From: Frankia sp. AgB32
GTDB taxonomy: Bacteria > Actinomycetota > Actinomycetes > Frankiales > Frankiaceae
Length of the DNA: 64,000 bases
Assembly: GCF_023243045.1 (NCBI RefSeq)
Contig: NZ_JALKFX010000004.1
Coordinates: forward strand, 62,001 to 126,000
Direction: 5' to 3'
The position numbers and the translations under genes were made by a program. Shown here piece by piece: positions 41,516-50,895 of this stretch; position 1 is the stretch's first letter; the number at the start of each line of letters is the position of its first letter. The notes beneath the pieces are model-generated. The model had not been told where the DNA came from. It searched no databases and worked only from the letters and a program-made list of their open reading frames with translations.

Positions 41516-42170
41516 CGGCTTCATCTGGCTGGTACCGGCCGGCTCGCCAGGAGTCACGGCGCACCTGGGCAGTTTCGCCGAGCCGCTCGCGAGCTACGAC
41601 TACGCCTCCTTCGAGGCCAACCCGGCGATGGAAGTGGAGCTGCCGGCCAACTGGAAGTGCCTGCTCGAGGCGTTCTTCGAGACGTACCACTTCCCGTTCG
41701 TGCACGGCACGTCAATGGTGGGGAAGGGCTCGATCGGAAACATCGTGTCGTTCGACGCCTTCGGTCCCCACGCCCGGCTCGGCGTACCCGGTGTGCTGAT
41801 GCAGAACCTCGCGGAGGACACCGTCCCCGCGGACATGCACATGAGCGTCCTCTACTTCGTCTACCCGAACCTGGTCATCGCGAACACCGTGCTCGGCTGT
41901 GAGCTGATCGAGGCCGGGCCCGCCGGCTCGCCGGGTCGTTCGGTGCTCCGGCACACCTTCCTCAGCAAGATCGACCCCGCGCTGGTCGCCGCGCACACCA
42001 ACGAGGAGTACCTCAAGGCAATCAGGGCGATCATCCGCGACGAGGACGGGCCCGCGATCACGTCCTCGGGTGGCGGCATCAGCGATGCGGCGCATGAGTT
42101 CGCACTGCTGGGCCGCAACGAGCCGGGATGCCAGCACATCCACCGGCAGATCCAGTCCGCTCTCGCGTAG
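41510..42170 (+). pseudogene. 5'-truncated Rieske ring-hydroxylating oxygenase, large subunit
   Basis: About 220 residues match the C-terminal catalytic domain of Rieske non-heme iron oxygenases: SFGFIWLVPAGSPG at the start, NWKCLLEAFFETYHFPFVHG with the iron-binding His residues, and a complete C-terminus. The N-terminal Rieske domain with its CxH and CxxH cluster ligands is absent; the open frame instead runs back into a broken PIN gene. The product could not receive electrons, so it is called a pseudogene. An aldehyde dehydrogenase gene follows, as in aromatic or terpenoid degradation clusters. Confidence 0.8.
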
Positions 42171-42304
42171 GCGGCCCCTCTGGTAGGAGTGAGTGGCCCG
42201 CCGTCACGGCGGGCGTGACCGCACGGCACAACGGGTGGAGGCCCGCTGGCCTCGACGACCGTACCGTCGGCGTCGGCGTCGACGCGCTCGGTGAAGGAGG
42301 ACGC

Positions 42305-43753
42305 ATGACCATCACGAAAGACACTCTGTATATCGGCGGCGAATGGGTGAAACCCCATGGTTCCAGCACGATCAATGTCATTTCTCCGCATACCGAGGAG
42401 CTTTTCGCCACGGTGCCGGAAGCCGACAGCGGCGATGTCGATCGCGCGGTCGCCGCCGCCCGCCGGGCCTTCGACGAGGGCCCGTGGCCCCACACGTCGC
42501 CCAAGGACCGCGCCGAGGTGATCCGCGCCGTCAGCGCTGCCATCAAGGCGCGGGCGCAGGAGATCGCCGACACGACGACCGCCGAGATGGGGGCACCGCG
42601 CAGCTTCGCCCTGTCGGGCAACGCGTACGCCTCCGCGCTCGTGCTGGACGGGTTCGCCACCCTGCTTGACGACTTCGCGTTCGAGGAGGAACGGCCGGGC
42701 TTCGGCGGACGGATCTGTCACGTGCTGAAGCAGCCGGTCGGCGTGACGGCCGCCATCGCACCGTGGAACGTGCCGCTGTTCATCGTCGCGATGAAGCTCG
42801 GCGCCGCGCTGGCCGCCGGCGCCACCATGGTCATCAAATCGGCGCCCGAGTCGCCGCTCACCGGCTATCTCCTGGCCGAGATCCTCGACTCGGTCGGTCT
42901 GCCTCCCGGGGTCGTCAGCGTGATCACCGCCGATCGTGAGGCGAGCGAGGTCCTGGTCCGCCACCCCGGGATCGACAAGGTGTCGTTCACGGGCAGCACC
43001 GCCGTCGGCCGCCGGATCGGCGCCATCTGCGGCGAGCAGCTCAAGCGGTGCACGCTCGAGCTCGGTGGCAAGTCGGCATCGATCCTGCTCGAGGACGCCG
43101 ACCTGGCCACGGCCATCCCCGGCCTGCTGCCGGCCGCGTTCATGAACAGCGGGCAGGCGTGCGTCGCACAGACCCGGGTGCTGGTGCCCCGCCGCCGGCA
43201 CGACGAGGTGGTGGCGGCTCTCGAAGCGGCGATCGCCACCCTCAAGGTCGGCGATCCCGCGGATCCGGAGACGTTTGTCGGACCGCTCGTCGCCGACCGG
43301 CAGCGCACCCGGGTGGAAGGCCTCATCGAGGCCGGCGTCGGCGAGGGTGCCCGTTTGGTCCGCGGCGGCGGCCGGCCGGCCAACCTGCCGCGGGGCTGGT
43401 ATGTCGAGCCGACGCTGTTCGCGGACGTCGACAACCAGATGCGCATCGCCCGCGAGGAGGTGTTCGGCCCGGTGCTGGCCGTGCTGCCCTACGACGGTGA
43501 GGACGACGCCGTCCGCATCGCCAACGACTCGGACTACGGGCTGTCCGGCTCGGTCTGGACCGGTGACCTGGAGCACGGCATCGCGCTGGGCAGGCGCATC
43601 CGTACCGGAACCTTCGCGATCAACTCGGGGGCGGTCATCGACCTCCTGAACCCGTTCGGCGGTTTCAAGCAGTCGGGGCTCGGCCGCGAGCTCGGCCGCG
43701 AGGGCCTCGAGGCGTTTCTCGAGACCCAGACCATCATTCCGCCGGTAGGCTGA
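42305..43753 (+). CDS. NAD(P)-dependent aldehyde dehydrogenase
   Basis: This 482-residue enzyme oxidises an aldehyde to a carboxylic acid. The ALDH signature is complete: APWNVPLF near 154, FTGSTAVGRRI near 228, the catalytic Glu in LELGGKSAS near 252, and the catalytic Cys in NSGQACVAQTR near 286. ATG 42305 has GGAGG upstream; the 59-codon extension to 42128 overlaps the Rieske remnant and is not used. The substrate is unknown. The alcohol dehydrogenase gene downstream suggests an alcohol-to-aldehyde-to-acid sequence. Confidence 0.94.
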   Translation: MTITKDTLYIGGEWVKPHGSSTINVISPHTEELFATVPEADSGDVDRAVAAARRAFDEGPWPHTSPKDRAEVIRAVSAAIKARAQEIADTTTAEMGAPRSFALSGNAYASALVLDGFATLLDDFAFEEERPGFGGRICHVLKQPVGVTAAIAPWNVPLFIVAMKLGAALAAGATMVIKSAPESPLTGYLLAEILDSVGLPPGVVSVITADREASEVLVRHPGIDKVSFTGSTAVGRRIGAICGEQLKRCTLELGGKSASILLEDADLATAIPGLLPAAFMNSGQACVAQTRVLVPRRRHDEVVAALEAAIATLKVGDPADPETFVGPLVADRQRTRVEGLIEAGVGEGARLVRGGGRPANLPRGWYVEPTLFADVDNQMRIAREEVFGPVLAVLPYDGEDDAVRIANDSDYGLSGSVWTGDLEHGIALGRRIRTGTFAINSGAVIDLLNPFGGFKQSGLGRELGREGLEAFLETQTIIPPVG

Positions 43754-43760
43754 GTTGCCG

Positions 43761-43877
43761 ATGATGCCCTCAGGTTTCGGGATCAGCGGGGCCTTCTGGA
43801 TCCACGTCGGCCCGGTCGTGGTGATGCTGGCCGAGCGCCTTGGCCTGCCCGAGCCGACCTGTCCAGACAGGATGTGA
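43761..43877 (+). CDS. Possible 38-residue small protein
   Basis: A small frame (MMPSGFGISGAFWIHVG...) fills the gap between the aldehyde and alcohol dehydrogenase genes and contains one hydrophobic stretch. Its stop overlaps the GTG at 43874. It has no strong RBS and no recognised relative. It may be a remnant or chance. Confidence 0.2.
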   Translation: MMPSGFGISGAFWIHVGPVVVMLAERLGLPEPTCPDRM

Positions 43878-43885
43878 GCCCGACC

Positions 43886-45013
43886 ATGACGAGTTCGCGC
43901 GGCGCGGTTCTGCGCGGGGCCGACCAGCCCTACGTTCTGGAGACGGTGGAGATCAACGCTCCCCGCCCGGACGAGGTCCTGGTCCGGGTGGTGGCGACCG
44001 GCCTCTGCCACACCGAGCTGCTCGCCCGCAAGGGAATGTTCGGCCCAAAGTTCCTCCCCGCGATCCTCGGCCACGAGGGCGCCGGCGTGGTCGAGCAGGT
44101 CGGCTCGGCAGTGACCGCCGTAGTCCCCGGCGACCACGTCGTGCTGAGCTTCGACTCGTGCGGCCAGTGCCGCGCCTGCGCGCGCGGTCTGCCGACCAGC
44201 TGCGCGTCGTTCGAGCTGCTCAACCTGACCGGGACCCGCGCGGACGGTACCGGCAGTGCCCGGGACGCCGACGGGAACCCGCTGACAAGCCGCTGGTTCG
44301 GGCAGTCGTCATTCAGCGAGTTCGCCCTCGCGACCGCCCGCAACGTGGCCAAGGTCGACAAGGGTGCCCCGCTGGAGCTGCTCGGGCCGCTGGGGTGTGG
44401 CGTGCAGACCGGTGCCGGCGCGGTGCTGAACCAGCTTCGCCTGGCAGCTGGCGAGTCCGTCGTCATCTTCGGCGTGGGGGCGGTGGGCCTGTCGGCGGTG
44501 CTTGCCGCCCGGCTGTCTGGTGCCGGCGAGATCGTCGCCGTGGACCTCAGTCCGGCCCGCCGCGAGCTCGCCCTCGATCTCGGTGCGACCCGGGCCGTCG
44601 ACGGCGCCGACCCCGATCTCGCCCGCCTGCTCGTCACCCAGGGCCGCTTCGACGCGAGCCTGGACACCACCGGGGTCGGCACGGTCATGGCCACCGCCGT
44701 GAACGTGCTGGATCGGCCGGGTTCCTGCGTGCTGCTGGGCGCCGGGCGCGACACGCTGACGGTGCATCCGACGGTCCTGTCGGGCCGGTCGGTGACCTAC
44801 GGCTTCGAAGGGGGAAGCATCCCGTCGATCTTCATCCCGCGGCTCGTCGACCTGTGGCAGCGCGGTCTGTTCCCGTTCGACCGGCTGATCCGTACCTACC
44901 CGCTCGCCGAGATCAACCAGGCCGAGGCGGACGCCGCGGCCGGTGTCGCCATCAAGCCCGTTCTGCTGATGCACGACCACCCGAGTGGATCATGGGCGCT
45001 ACCGAGGACCTGA
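43886..45013 (+). CDS. Zinc-dependent (aryl-)alcohol dehydrogenase
   Basis: This 375-residue medium-chain dehydrogenase interconverts an alcohol and aldehyde with NAD. Catalytic zinc ligands are in GLCHTE and GHEGAG. The structural zinc site is CGQCRACARGLPTSC. The Rossmann motif is VVIFGVGAVGLSAV near 190 with a later Asp. It resembles benzyl-alcohol dehydrogenase types (C-terminal FDRLIRTYPLAEINQAEAD). ATG 43886 is used; GTG 43874 in frame is possible. It lies downstream of the aldehyde dehydrogenase in the same direction, so the two probably act in series. Its end overlaps a truncated acyl-CoA ligase. Confidence 0.93.
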   Translation: MTSSRGAVLRGADQPYVLETVEINAPRPDEVLVRVVATGLCHTELLARKGMFGPKFLPAILGHEGAGVVEQVGSAVTAVVPGDHVVLSFDSCGQCRACARGLPTSCASFELLNLTGTRADGTGSARDADGNPLTSRWFGQSSFSEFALATARNVAKVDKGAPLELLGPLGCGVQTGAGAVLNQLRLAAGESVVIFGVGAVGLSAVLAARLSGAGEIVAVDLSPARRELALDLGATRAVDGADPDLARLLVTQGRFDASLDTTGVGTVMATAVNVLDRPGSCVLLGAGRDTLTVHPTVLSGRSVTYGFEGGSIPSIFIPRLVDLWQRGLFPFDRLIRTYPLAEINQAEADAAAGVAIKPVLLMHDHPSGSWALPRT

Positions 45014-45270
45014 CGGTCAACTTCGCGGACATCCTCGAGTCCGTTGCCGATGCGGTGCCCGAGCAGCTTTTTCTCGTGGCCGGGGACGTGCGCCTGACCT
45101 ACGCGGAGCTGGACGCGCGAGCCGACCGGGCGGCCCGCCTGCTGCGCGGGGCCGGGGTGGGCCCGGGTGCCGGCGAGCTTTCGGCGAGATCCAGCCTGCC
45201 CACCTCGCCAGGTGCGGCGGGGAGGGCCGCCGGGCCGGAGATCGCCGCGGGACGGCGGACCTCCGCGTGA
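44992..45270 (+). pseudogene. Acyl-CoA ligase, N-terminal fragment only
   Basis: The first 55-60 codons read like a FadD-type AMP-ligase (ILESVADAVPEQLFLVAGD, LTYAELDARADRAARLLRGAG). Similarity stops near 45170 and the frame ends after 92 codons, before any ATP-binding motif. It starts inside the alcohol dehydrogenase gene, as a normal next operon gene would. It is the 5' end of a deleted gene. Confidence 0.75.
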
Positions 45271-45274
45271 GGGC

Positions 45275-45385
45275 CGCCCACGCGCGCGGTGCGGACCGCG
45301 GCGTCCCGGCCGGTGCGCGGCATGGCGACCAGGAATTCCTCGCCGCCGTAACGGGCGGTGACGGACATCCGCCGGCAGAGTATCG
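45275..45385 (-). pseudogene. GGDEF (diguanylate cyclase) fragment
   Basis: On the minus strand a short segment reads ARYGGEEFLVAMPRTG, the active-site loop of a diguanylate cyclase. Nothing of the rest of the domain is recognisable, and the segment abuts the truncated ligase. It is a small piece of foreign or rearranged DNA and will not be functional. Confidence 0.5.
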
Positions 45386-45469
45386 AATCCGACGCCGGTT
45401 TCGATACCTCGGAGTGGACGCCAGGCGGCGACCCGGAGGAGTTGAGACCGGCCCGAGGACGGGTGACTG

Positions 45470-46450
45470 ATGGGACGAGAGATCGATCTGGGCGAGCTCG
45501 CCGCACGGCTCGCGAGCATCGAGGTGACCGACCTGCGCCGGCTTTCGGGCGGCGCGTCCAGCCTGTCCTACGCCGCGATGGCGACCATAGCGGGGACGAC
45601 GCGTCCGGTCGTCGTGAAGGCGGCGCCCCCGGGCCTCGCACCGGTGCGCAACCGTGATGTCCTGCGCCAGGCGGCGCTGCTGCGCCGGTTGGCGCCGACC
45701 GGGGTGCCTGTTCCAGAGGTGCTGTGGGACGACCCCGGCGACCCGCCAGGCGTGCCCCCGGTCTTCGTGATGGCATTCGTGCCGGGCTCGTCCTACGAGC
45801 CACTGTTCGACCGAGACGGCGAGGACCCGCCGGCCATCGTGGCCGCGCGCATGCGGGCCGCGGCCCAGGCGCTCGCCACGCTGCACCGGCTCGACCCGGC
45901 CGGACTCGGGCTGGCCGACGAGCCGCGGGTTGGCCTGGCCGACGAGGTGCGCCGCTGGGAACGGGCGCTGGGAACGGTCGACGCGGCGCTCGTGCCGGGT
46001 TGGGAGACCGTGACACGGGCCCTGCTCGCCACCGAGCCTGCGGCGCTGCCCCCCGCCGTCGTGCACGGCGACTTCCGCCTCGGCAACCTGCTGGCCGAAG
46101 GACCCACCGTGACGGCGGTCATCGACTGGGAGATCTGGTCGCTCGGCGACCCACGCGTCGACCTCGGCTGGTTCCTCATCAACGCGAACCCCGCGACCTA
46201 CCGCCGCGAGATCCGCTATGCCGACGCGATCCCCTCGCCGCCCGACCTCGCGGCGACCTATTCCGCGCACCTGGGTCAACCGGTGGCGGCACTGGAGTGG
46301 TTCCAGGCGCTCGCCTGTTTCAAGTCCGCGGCGACCTGGTCGCTCATCGTCAAACACGCCCGAGGCCGGCCGACCTCGGATCCGCTGGCCGAGGAGATGG
46401 CCGGCCTGCTGCCCGCGCTGCTCGCCCAGGCCGCGGACCTGTTGCGCTGA
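45470..46450 (+). CDS. Aminoglycoside-phosphotransferase-fold kinase, acyl-CoA-metabolism type
   Basis: This 326-residue APH-family protein shows SGGASSLSYAA (nucleotide loop), VVVKAAPPG (Lys), VVHGDFRLGNLL (catalytic Asp) and VIDWEIWSLGDPRVDLG (metal-binding Asp). Proteins of this type sit beside acyl-CoA dehydrogenases in actinobacteria and correspond to the N-terminal kinase half of eukaryotic ACAD10/11, which phosphorylates hydroxy-acyl-CoAs. The next gene, converging 11 bp away, is indeed an acyl-CoA dehydrogenase. A hydroxyacyl-CoA kinase role is inferred; antibiotic resistance is less likely. Confidence 0.85.
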   Translation: MGREIDLGELAARLASIEVTDLRRLSGGASSLSYAAMATIAGTTRPVVVKAAPPGLAPVRNRDVLRQAALLRRLAPTGVPVPEVLWDDPGDPPGVPPVFVMAFVPGSSYEPLFDRDGEDPPAIVAARMRAAAQALATLHRLDPAGLGLADEPRVGLADEVRRWERALGTVDAALVPGWETVTRALLATEPAALPPAVVHGDFRLGNLLAEGPTVTAVIDWEIWSLGDPRVDLGWFLINANPATYRREIRYADAIPSPPDLAATYSAHLGQPVAALEWFQALACFKSAATWSLIVKHARGRPTSDPLAEEMAGLLPALLAQAADLLR

Positions 46451-46461
46451 CAGCCGCGCGA

Positions 46462-47757
46462 TCAGGTCCGTGGGATGCCGGTGAGTTGGTCGGCGAACTT
46501 CGCCTCGGCCTCGGCGCGCAGGCTGACCAGGTGGCCCGACGGGAACAGGCCCTCAGCGGGTGGGTAGTCCTTCAGCAGCTCCCGCGCGAGGGTCACCTTG
46601 TGGACCTCGGTCGGCCCGTCGGCGAGGCCGAGCACGAACGACTCCACGAGGTAGTGGACGAAGGGCATCTCGTGGGTCGTCCCCAGCGAGCCGTGCAGCT
46701 GCAACGCCCGGTAGCTCACGTCGTGCAGCACCTTCTGCATCATCGCCTTGACCGCCGAGATGTCCGCGCGGACAGCCTTGTAGTCCTGGAGCTTGTCGAT
46801 CTTCCAGGCGGTCTGCAGCGTCAGGAGGCGGAACGCCTCGATCTCCATCCACGAGTCGGCGACCATCTCCTGGACGAGCTGCTTGCGGGCCAGCACCTCG
46901 CCCTGGGTGAACCGGGACACGGCGCGCTCGCAGATCATGTCGAAGATCCGCCGGACCAGCCCGACCGTGCGCATCGCGTGGTGGATGCGGCCGCCGCCCA
47001 GCCGGGTCTGGGCGACCATGAAGGCGCCGCCGCGCGGGCCCAGCATGTTCTCGACCGGGACGCGGACGTTCTCGTACCGGACGTAGCCCTCGATCCCCTC
47101 GCCCACCGGCTGGTAGCCCATGCCGACGGTGCGCAGGATGTGCACGCCCGGCGTGTCCGCCGGGACGACGAACATCGACTGCTGCTGGTAGGTCGGCGCG
47201 TCGGGATCGGTCACCGTCATCACGATCAGGAAGGACGCGAGCGCGGCGTACGACGTGAACCACTTCTCGCCGTTGATGACCCACTCGTCGCCGTCGAGCG
47301 TGGCCTTTGTGGTGAAGACCTTCGGGTCAGCGCCGCCCTGCGGCTCGGTCATCGAGAACGACGACACGATGCGGTTGTCGAGCAACGGCTCCAGGTAGCG
47401 CTTCTTGAGCTCCGGTGTGCCGAAGCGGGCGAGGATCTCGCTGTTACCCGAGTCAGGCGCCTGCGAGCCGAAGACGATGGGCGCGCAGACCGACCGGCCG
47501 ATAATCTCGTTGAGCAGGGCCAGCTTCACCTGCCCGTATCCCGGGCCGCCCAGCTCGGGGCCGAGGTGGGTCGCCCACAGGCCCTTCTTCTTGACCACCG
47601 CCTGCAGCGGGGGGATCAGCGCCTGGCGCACCGGGTCACCGAGATCGTGGGACTCGCGCACGACCAGGTCCAGCGGCTCGCACTCGGCGCGCACGAAGGC
47701 ATCGGCCCAGGTCAGCAGCTCGGCGTACTCCGGATCGGTCGAGAAGTCCCACGCCAT
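46462..47757 (-). CDS. Acyl-CoA dehydrogenase (ACAD10/11-like)
   Basis: This 431-residue FAD enzyme has SFSMTEPQGGADPK near 133, NGEKWFTSYAA near 162, TRLGGGRIHHAMRTVGLVRR near 256 (substrate/base helix) and HGSLGTTHEMPF near 366. The C-terminus resembles the long-chain ACAD10/11-like group. It introduces the alpha-beta double bond in acyl-CoA breakdown. The neighbouring kinase-like gene (45470-46450) supports action on hydroxylated or branched acyl-CoAs. It diverges from the SDR gene over only 56 bp, which hold the operator at 47782-47805. Confidence 0.93.
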   Translation of the reverse strand: MAWDFSTDPEYAELLTWADAFVRAECEPLDLVVRESHDLGDPVRQALIPPLQAVVKKKGLWATHLGPELGGPGYGQVKLALLNEIIGRSVCAPIVFGSQAPDSGNSEILARFGTPELKKRYLEPLLDNRIVSSFSMTEPQGGADPKVFTTKATLDGDEWVINGEKWFTSYAALASFLIVMTVTDPDAPTYQQQSMFVVPADTPGVHILRTVGMGYQPVGEGIEGYVRYENVRVPVENMLGPRGGAFMVAQTRLGGGRIHHAMRTVGLVRRIFDMICERAVSRFTQGEVLARKQLVQEMVADSWMEIEAFRLLTLQTAWKIDKLQDYKAVRADISAVKAMMQKVLHDVSYRALQLHGSLGTTHEMPFVHYLVESFVLGLADGPTEVHKVTLARELLKDYPPAEGLFPSGHLVSLRAEAEAKFADQLTGIPRT

Positions 47758-47781
47758 GTCCGCCTACCCTTCACCTCTTGC

Positions 47782-47805
47782 GTCGAAATCGACGTCGATA
47801 TTGAC
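47782..47805. promoter_or_regulatory. TCGA-rich palindromic operator, site 1
   Basis: The site contains GAAATCGACGTCGATATT with a perfect 12-bp ATCGACGTCGAT core. It lies in the 56-bp gap between the divergent acyl-CoA dehydrogenase and SDR genes. Similar sequences occur at 50104, 58543 and 61754. The TetR protein at 50151 is the candidate binder. Confidence 0.5.
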
Positions 47806-47813
47806 TGTCTACC

Positions 47814-48707
47814 ATGAGCGAACCCACCACGTGTGCTGACAGGACCTGCATCGTGACCGGAGCCGGGCGCGGTCTCGGCCGGGAGTACGCCCTCCTGCTG
47901 GCCGAGCACGGCGCGAACGTCGTCGTCAACGACGTCGGTGGCGATAGGTTCGGGACGGGCGTCAGCAATGGGCCCGCCACCGAGGTCGTCGACGAGATCG
48001 TCGCCAAGGGCGGCCGGGCCGTCGCGAACTCCGACGACGTCAGCAGCTGGGACGGCGCCGCCCGGCTCGTCCAGCAGGCGATCGACACGTTCGGCGGCCT
48101 CGACGTGCTGGTCAACAACGCCGGCATCCTGCGCGACCGGATGCTGTTCTCGATGTCGGAGCAGGAGTGGGACGCGGTCATCGCCGTCCACCTCAAAGGT
48201 ACGTTCGCCCCGAGCCGGCACGCCGCCGCGTACTGGCGCGAGCGTGCGAAGGCCGGCCAGAGCAACGACGCCCGCATCATCAACACTACGTCGGTCTCGG
48301 GCCTCTACGCCAACCCCGGCCAGAGCAACTACGGCTCGGCGAAGGCCGGGATCGCCGCGTTCACCCAGATCGCGGCGCAGGAGCTGGGCCGCTACGGCGT
48401 GACCGTCAACGCGGTCGCACCGGGCGCGCTCACCCGCCTCACCGAGAACCTGGAGATGACCGACGAGCTGCGGACCTCGTTCTCGCCGGCCGCCGTCGCC
48501 CCGGTCGTCGCCTGGCTCGCGTCGGGCGACTCCCGCGACGTGACCGGCCAGGTGATCGAGTCGTCCGGCCTCGTGCTGGCCATCGCCGAGGGCTGGCATC
48601 GCGGCCCCAGCGTCGCCCCCGTCACCACCGCCACCGAAGTCGGCGAGAAGGTCCGCGAGCTGCTCGCCGACGCCCGCCCGCGCACCCTGTTCCACGAGGT
48701 GAGCTGA
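47814..48707 (+). CDS. SDR-family 3-hydroxyacyl-CoA dehydrogenase-like protein
   Basis: This 297-residue short-chain dehydrogenase has the NAD motif [12 protein letters not shown] near 15-26 and [12 protein letters not shown] near 100. The catalytic Ser is in NTTSVSGLY and the Tyr/Lys are in NYGSAKAG. It resembles the dehydrogenase part of peroxisomal multifunctional enzyme type 2 (VVVNDVGGD motif). It should oxidise a 3-hydroxyacyl-CoA, and the thiolase gene follows 1 bp after the stop, giving the last two steps of a beta-oxidation cycle. Confidence 0.92.
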   Translation: MSEPTTCADRTCIVTGAGRGLGREYALLLAEHGANVVVNDVGGDRFGTGVSNGPATEVVDEIVAKGGRAVANSDDVSSWDGAARLVQQAIDTFGGLDVLVNNAGILRDRMLFSMSEQEWDAVIAVHLKGTFAPSRHAAAYWRERAKAGQSNDARIINTTSVSGLYANPGQSNYGSAKAGIAAFTQIAAQELGRYGVTVNAVAPGALTRLTENLEMTDELRTSFSPAAVAPVVAWLASGDSRDVTGQVIESSGLVLAIAEGWHRGPSVAPVTTATEVGEKVRELLADARPRTLFHEVS

Positions 48708-48708
48708 C

Positions 48709-49935
48709 GTGGACGCCTGGATCGTCGACGCCGTGCGGACCCCGCGCGGCAAGGGCCGGCCCGACGGCGCGCTGCACCACGTCCACCCGCAGGAGCTGCT
48801 GGCGCAGTGCCTGCGTGCGCTGCCCGCCCGGGTCGGCTTTGACCCCGTCGAGGTTGAGGACGTCGTCGCCGGCAACGGCATCTTCACCGGCGACCACGGC
48901 GACTGCATCGCACGGATGGCGGTCCTGCTCGCCGGCTGGCCGGAGTCGGTGCCCGGCCTGACACTCAACCGCTTCTGCGGCTCCGGCCAGCAGGCCGTCA
49001 CCATCGCCGCGACCGGCGTCGCGAGCGGCGCCCAGGACCTCGTGGTCGCCGGCGGGGTCGAGTCGATGTCGCGCTGGGGCCTCGCCGCCGGCTCGGTCAC
49101 CATCGACGGCCAGAACCCGGCGCTGCGCGAACGGTTTACCACCGTGCCGCAGGGCGTCTCGGCCGACCTCATCGCCTCCCTCGCCAAACTGGGGCGCGCG
49201 GACGTCGACGCGTTCGCCGTCACCAGCCAGGAGCGTGCCGCCCGGGCCGCGAGCGAAGGGCGTTTCGACCGGAGCATCATCCCGGTCACCGACGCGGCAG
49301 GCGAGGTGCTCCTGGCGCAGGACGAGCACCCTCGGCCCGGAACGACCGTGGACGGGCTCGCCCGGCTGCGGCCGGCCTTCGCGGCCGCCGGCGCGGCCCG
49401 GGCGGACGGCGAGTCGCGCTCCTATGACGAGCTCGCCCTGTCGCGCTACCCGAGCGTCGACCACGTCGAGCACGTCCACCACGCCGGCAACTCCTCCGGG
49501 GTCGTTGACGGTGCCGCCGCCGTGCTGGTGGCGTCCGACGGATGGGTGAAGGCGAACGGGGTCACACCGCGGGCCCGGATCCGCTCTACCGCAGCCGTCG
49601 GTTCCGAGCCGATCATCATGCTCACCGCGCCCGCGCCCGCCGCGCGGCGCTGCCTGGCGAAGGCCGGGATGGCGGTCGGCGACATCGACCTGTGGGAGAT
49701 CAACGAGGCGTTCGCCGCGGTCGCGCTGACGACGATCGCCGACCTCGCCCTCGACTCGGACCGGGTGAACGTCAACGGCGGTGCGATCGCCCTCGGCCAC
49801 CCGATCGGCGCGACCGGGGCCATGCTGCTCGGTACGGTCATCGACGAGCTGGAACGCCAGGACCTGACGACCGGTCTCGTGACCATGTGCACCGGCGGCG
49901 GCATGGGCACCGCCACCGTGATCGAGCGAGTCTGA
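48709..49935 (+). CDS. Thiolase (acetyl-CoA acyltransferase)
   Basis: This 408-residue thiolase cleaves 3-ketoacyl-CoA. The acyl-accepting Cys is in [11 protein letters not shown] near 88, NEAFAAVAL near 334 and the His in [15 protein letters not shown] near 364, and the second Cys is in [11 protein letters not shown] near the end, all expected of family members. The GTG start lies right after the SDR stop, so the genes are coupled. It works with the SDR and the divergent acyl-CoA dehydrogenase. Confidence 0.95.
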   Translation: MDAWIVDAVRTPRGKGRPDGALHHVHPQELLAQCLRALPARVGFDPVEVEDVVAGNGIFTGDHGDCIARMAVLLAGWPESVPGLTLNRFCGSGQQAVTIAATGVASGAQDLVVAGGVESMSRWGLAAGSVTIDGQNPALRERFTTVPQGVSADLIASLAKLGRADVDAFAVTSQERAARAASEGRFDRSIIPVTDAAGEVLLAQDEHPRPGTTVDGLARLRPAFAAAGAARADGESRSYDELALSRYPSVDHVEHVHHAGNSSGVVDGAAAVLVASDGWVKANGVTPRARIRSTAAVGSEPIIMLTAPAPAARRCLAKAGMAVGDIDLWEINEAFAAVALTTIADLALDSDRVNVNGGAIALGHPIGATGAMLLGTVIDELERQDLTTGLVTMCTGGGMGTATVIERV

Positions 49936-50103
49936 CCCGACGCTGGCCGTGCGGACCGGGGTCGGCACGACCAGTGTTGTCGGCGCGCCTCGACTCCGGC
50001 CACTTTCCGTACGATCCCGTCTACCGTCGACAGGCGCGAACCTTCCGACTGGGTAGCATCCGCATCCACGTCTTCCGCAGCCGAGCTGCGGCGCACTGAA
50101 GTA

Positions 50104-50127
50104 GAATTCGACGTCGACCTCGAAAAC
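50104..50127. promoter_or_regulatory. TCGA-rich operator, site 2 (before the TetR gene)
   Basis: GAATTCGACGTCGACCTCG lies 24-47 bp before the TetR start, overlapping the likely promoter. It shares the TCGACGTCGA core with site 1. Autoregulation by the TetR protein is the simplest reading. Confidence 0.5.
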
Positions 50128-50150
50128 GTGGACCGTCAGGAGAGAGCCGC

Positions 50151-50867
50151 GTGACCTCCTTGGTACCGCGGGCACCGCTCGCGGAGCAGCCAGCGTCCGA
50201 GACCAATGCCCCGGATGCCGCCTCGCTGCGCGTGCTCTCCCCCAAGGGCCTGCGGACGCGGGCGCGCCTGATCGACGCGGCGAAGTCCGTCTTCGAACGG
50301 GACGGGTTCCTGGAGGCGCGGATCACCGATATCGCCGAGACCGCTCGGATCGCGCCCGGCACCTTCTACCACTACTTCGAGTCCAAGGAAGAGATCTTCC
50401 GCGAAGTGGCCCGCGCCCAGGAGGAACGACTCACCGCACCGCCCGGCCCCGAGGCGACCGACGCCGCGGCCATCGATTCGATCTGGCAGCGCATTCGGCG
50501 GTCCAACCGCCTCTACCTCGCTCGCTACCGCGACGAGGCGGCGATCATGGGCGTGATCGAGCAGGTCTCGCGGTACGACCCGCCGGTCAACGCCGCCCGC
50601 ATGGCCACGATGAAGCATTTCGTCACCCGCGCCGAGCACGCGATCCTGCGGCTGCAGAAGGCGGGCGCGGCCGACCCGCGGATCGACCCGCTGTTCGCCG
50701 CCGAAGCCCTCGGCGCCATGACCGCCCGCTTCGCCGAACTGTGGCTCGTCCAGAACTTCCGGAACTACGAGTTCGACGAAGCGGTCGAACAACTGACCAT
50801 ACTCTGGGCGAACGCGCTGGGTCTCCGTGAGGAGCCACCGCCGCCGAAGCAGGCTGGCAGACGCTAG
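50151..50867 (+). CDS. TetR-family transcriptional regulator
   Basis: This 238-residue regulator has an N-terminal helix-turn-helix at about 35-85 (RTRARLIDAAKSVFERDGF, then TDIAETARIAPGTFYHYFES) after a disordered 30-residue leader. The C-terminal helical domain would bind a ligand, probably an acyl-CoA given the neighbours. The GTG start is preceded by AGGAGAG. The operator at 50104-50127 suggests autorepression. Related sites upstream of degradation genes suggest it controls them. Confidence 0.92.
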   Translation: MTSLVPRAPLAEQPASETNAPDAASLRVLSPKGLRTRARLIDAAKSVFERDGFLEARITDIAETARIAPGTFYHYFESKEEIFREVARAQEERLTAPPGPEATDAAAIDSIWQRIRRSNRLYLARYRDEAAIMGVIEQVSRYDPPVNAARMATMKHFVTRAEHAILRLQKAGAADPRIDPLFAAEALGAMTARFAELWLVQNFRNYEFDEAVEQLTILWANALGLREEPPPPKQAGRR

Positions 50868-50895
50868 GTCGGGGGGATCACGGGCGTTCGAGGGA

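Noticed and set aside
45470-46450. Aminoglycoside resistance kinase
   Set aside because: The motifs fit the wide APH fold, but the adjacent acyl-CoA dehydrogenase and the ACAD10/11 parallel favour an acyl-CoA metabolic role.
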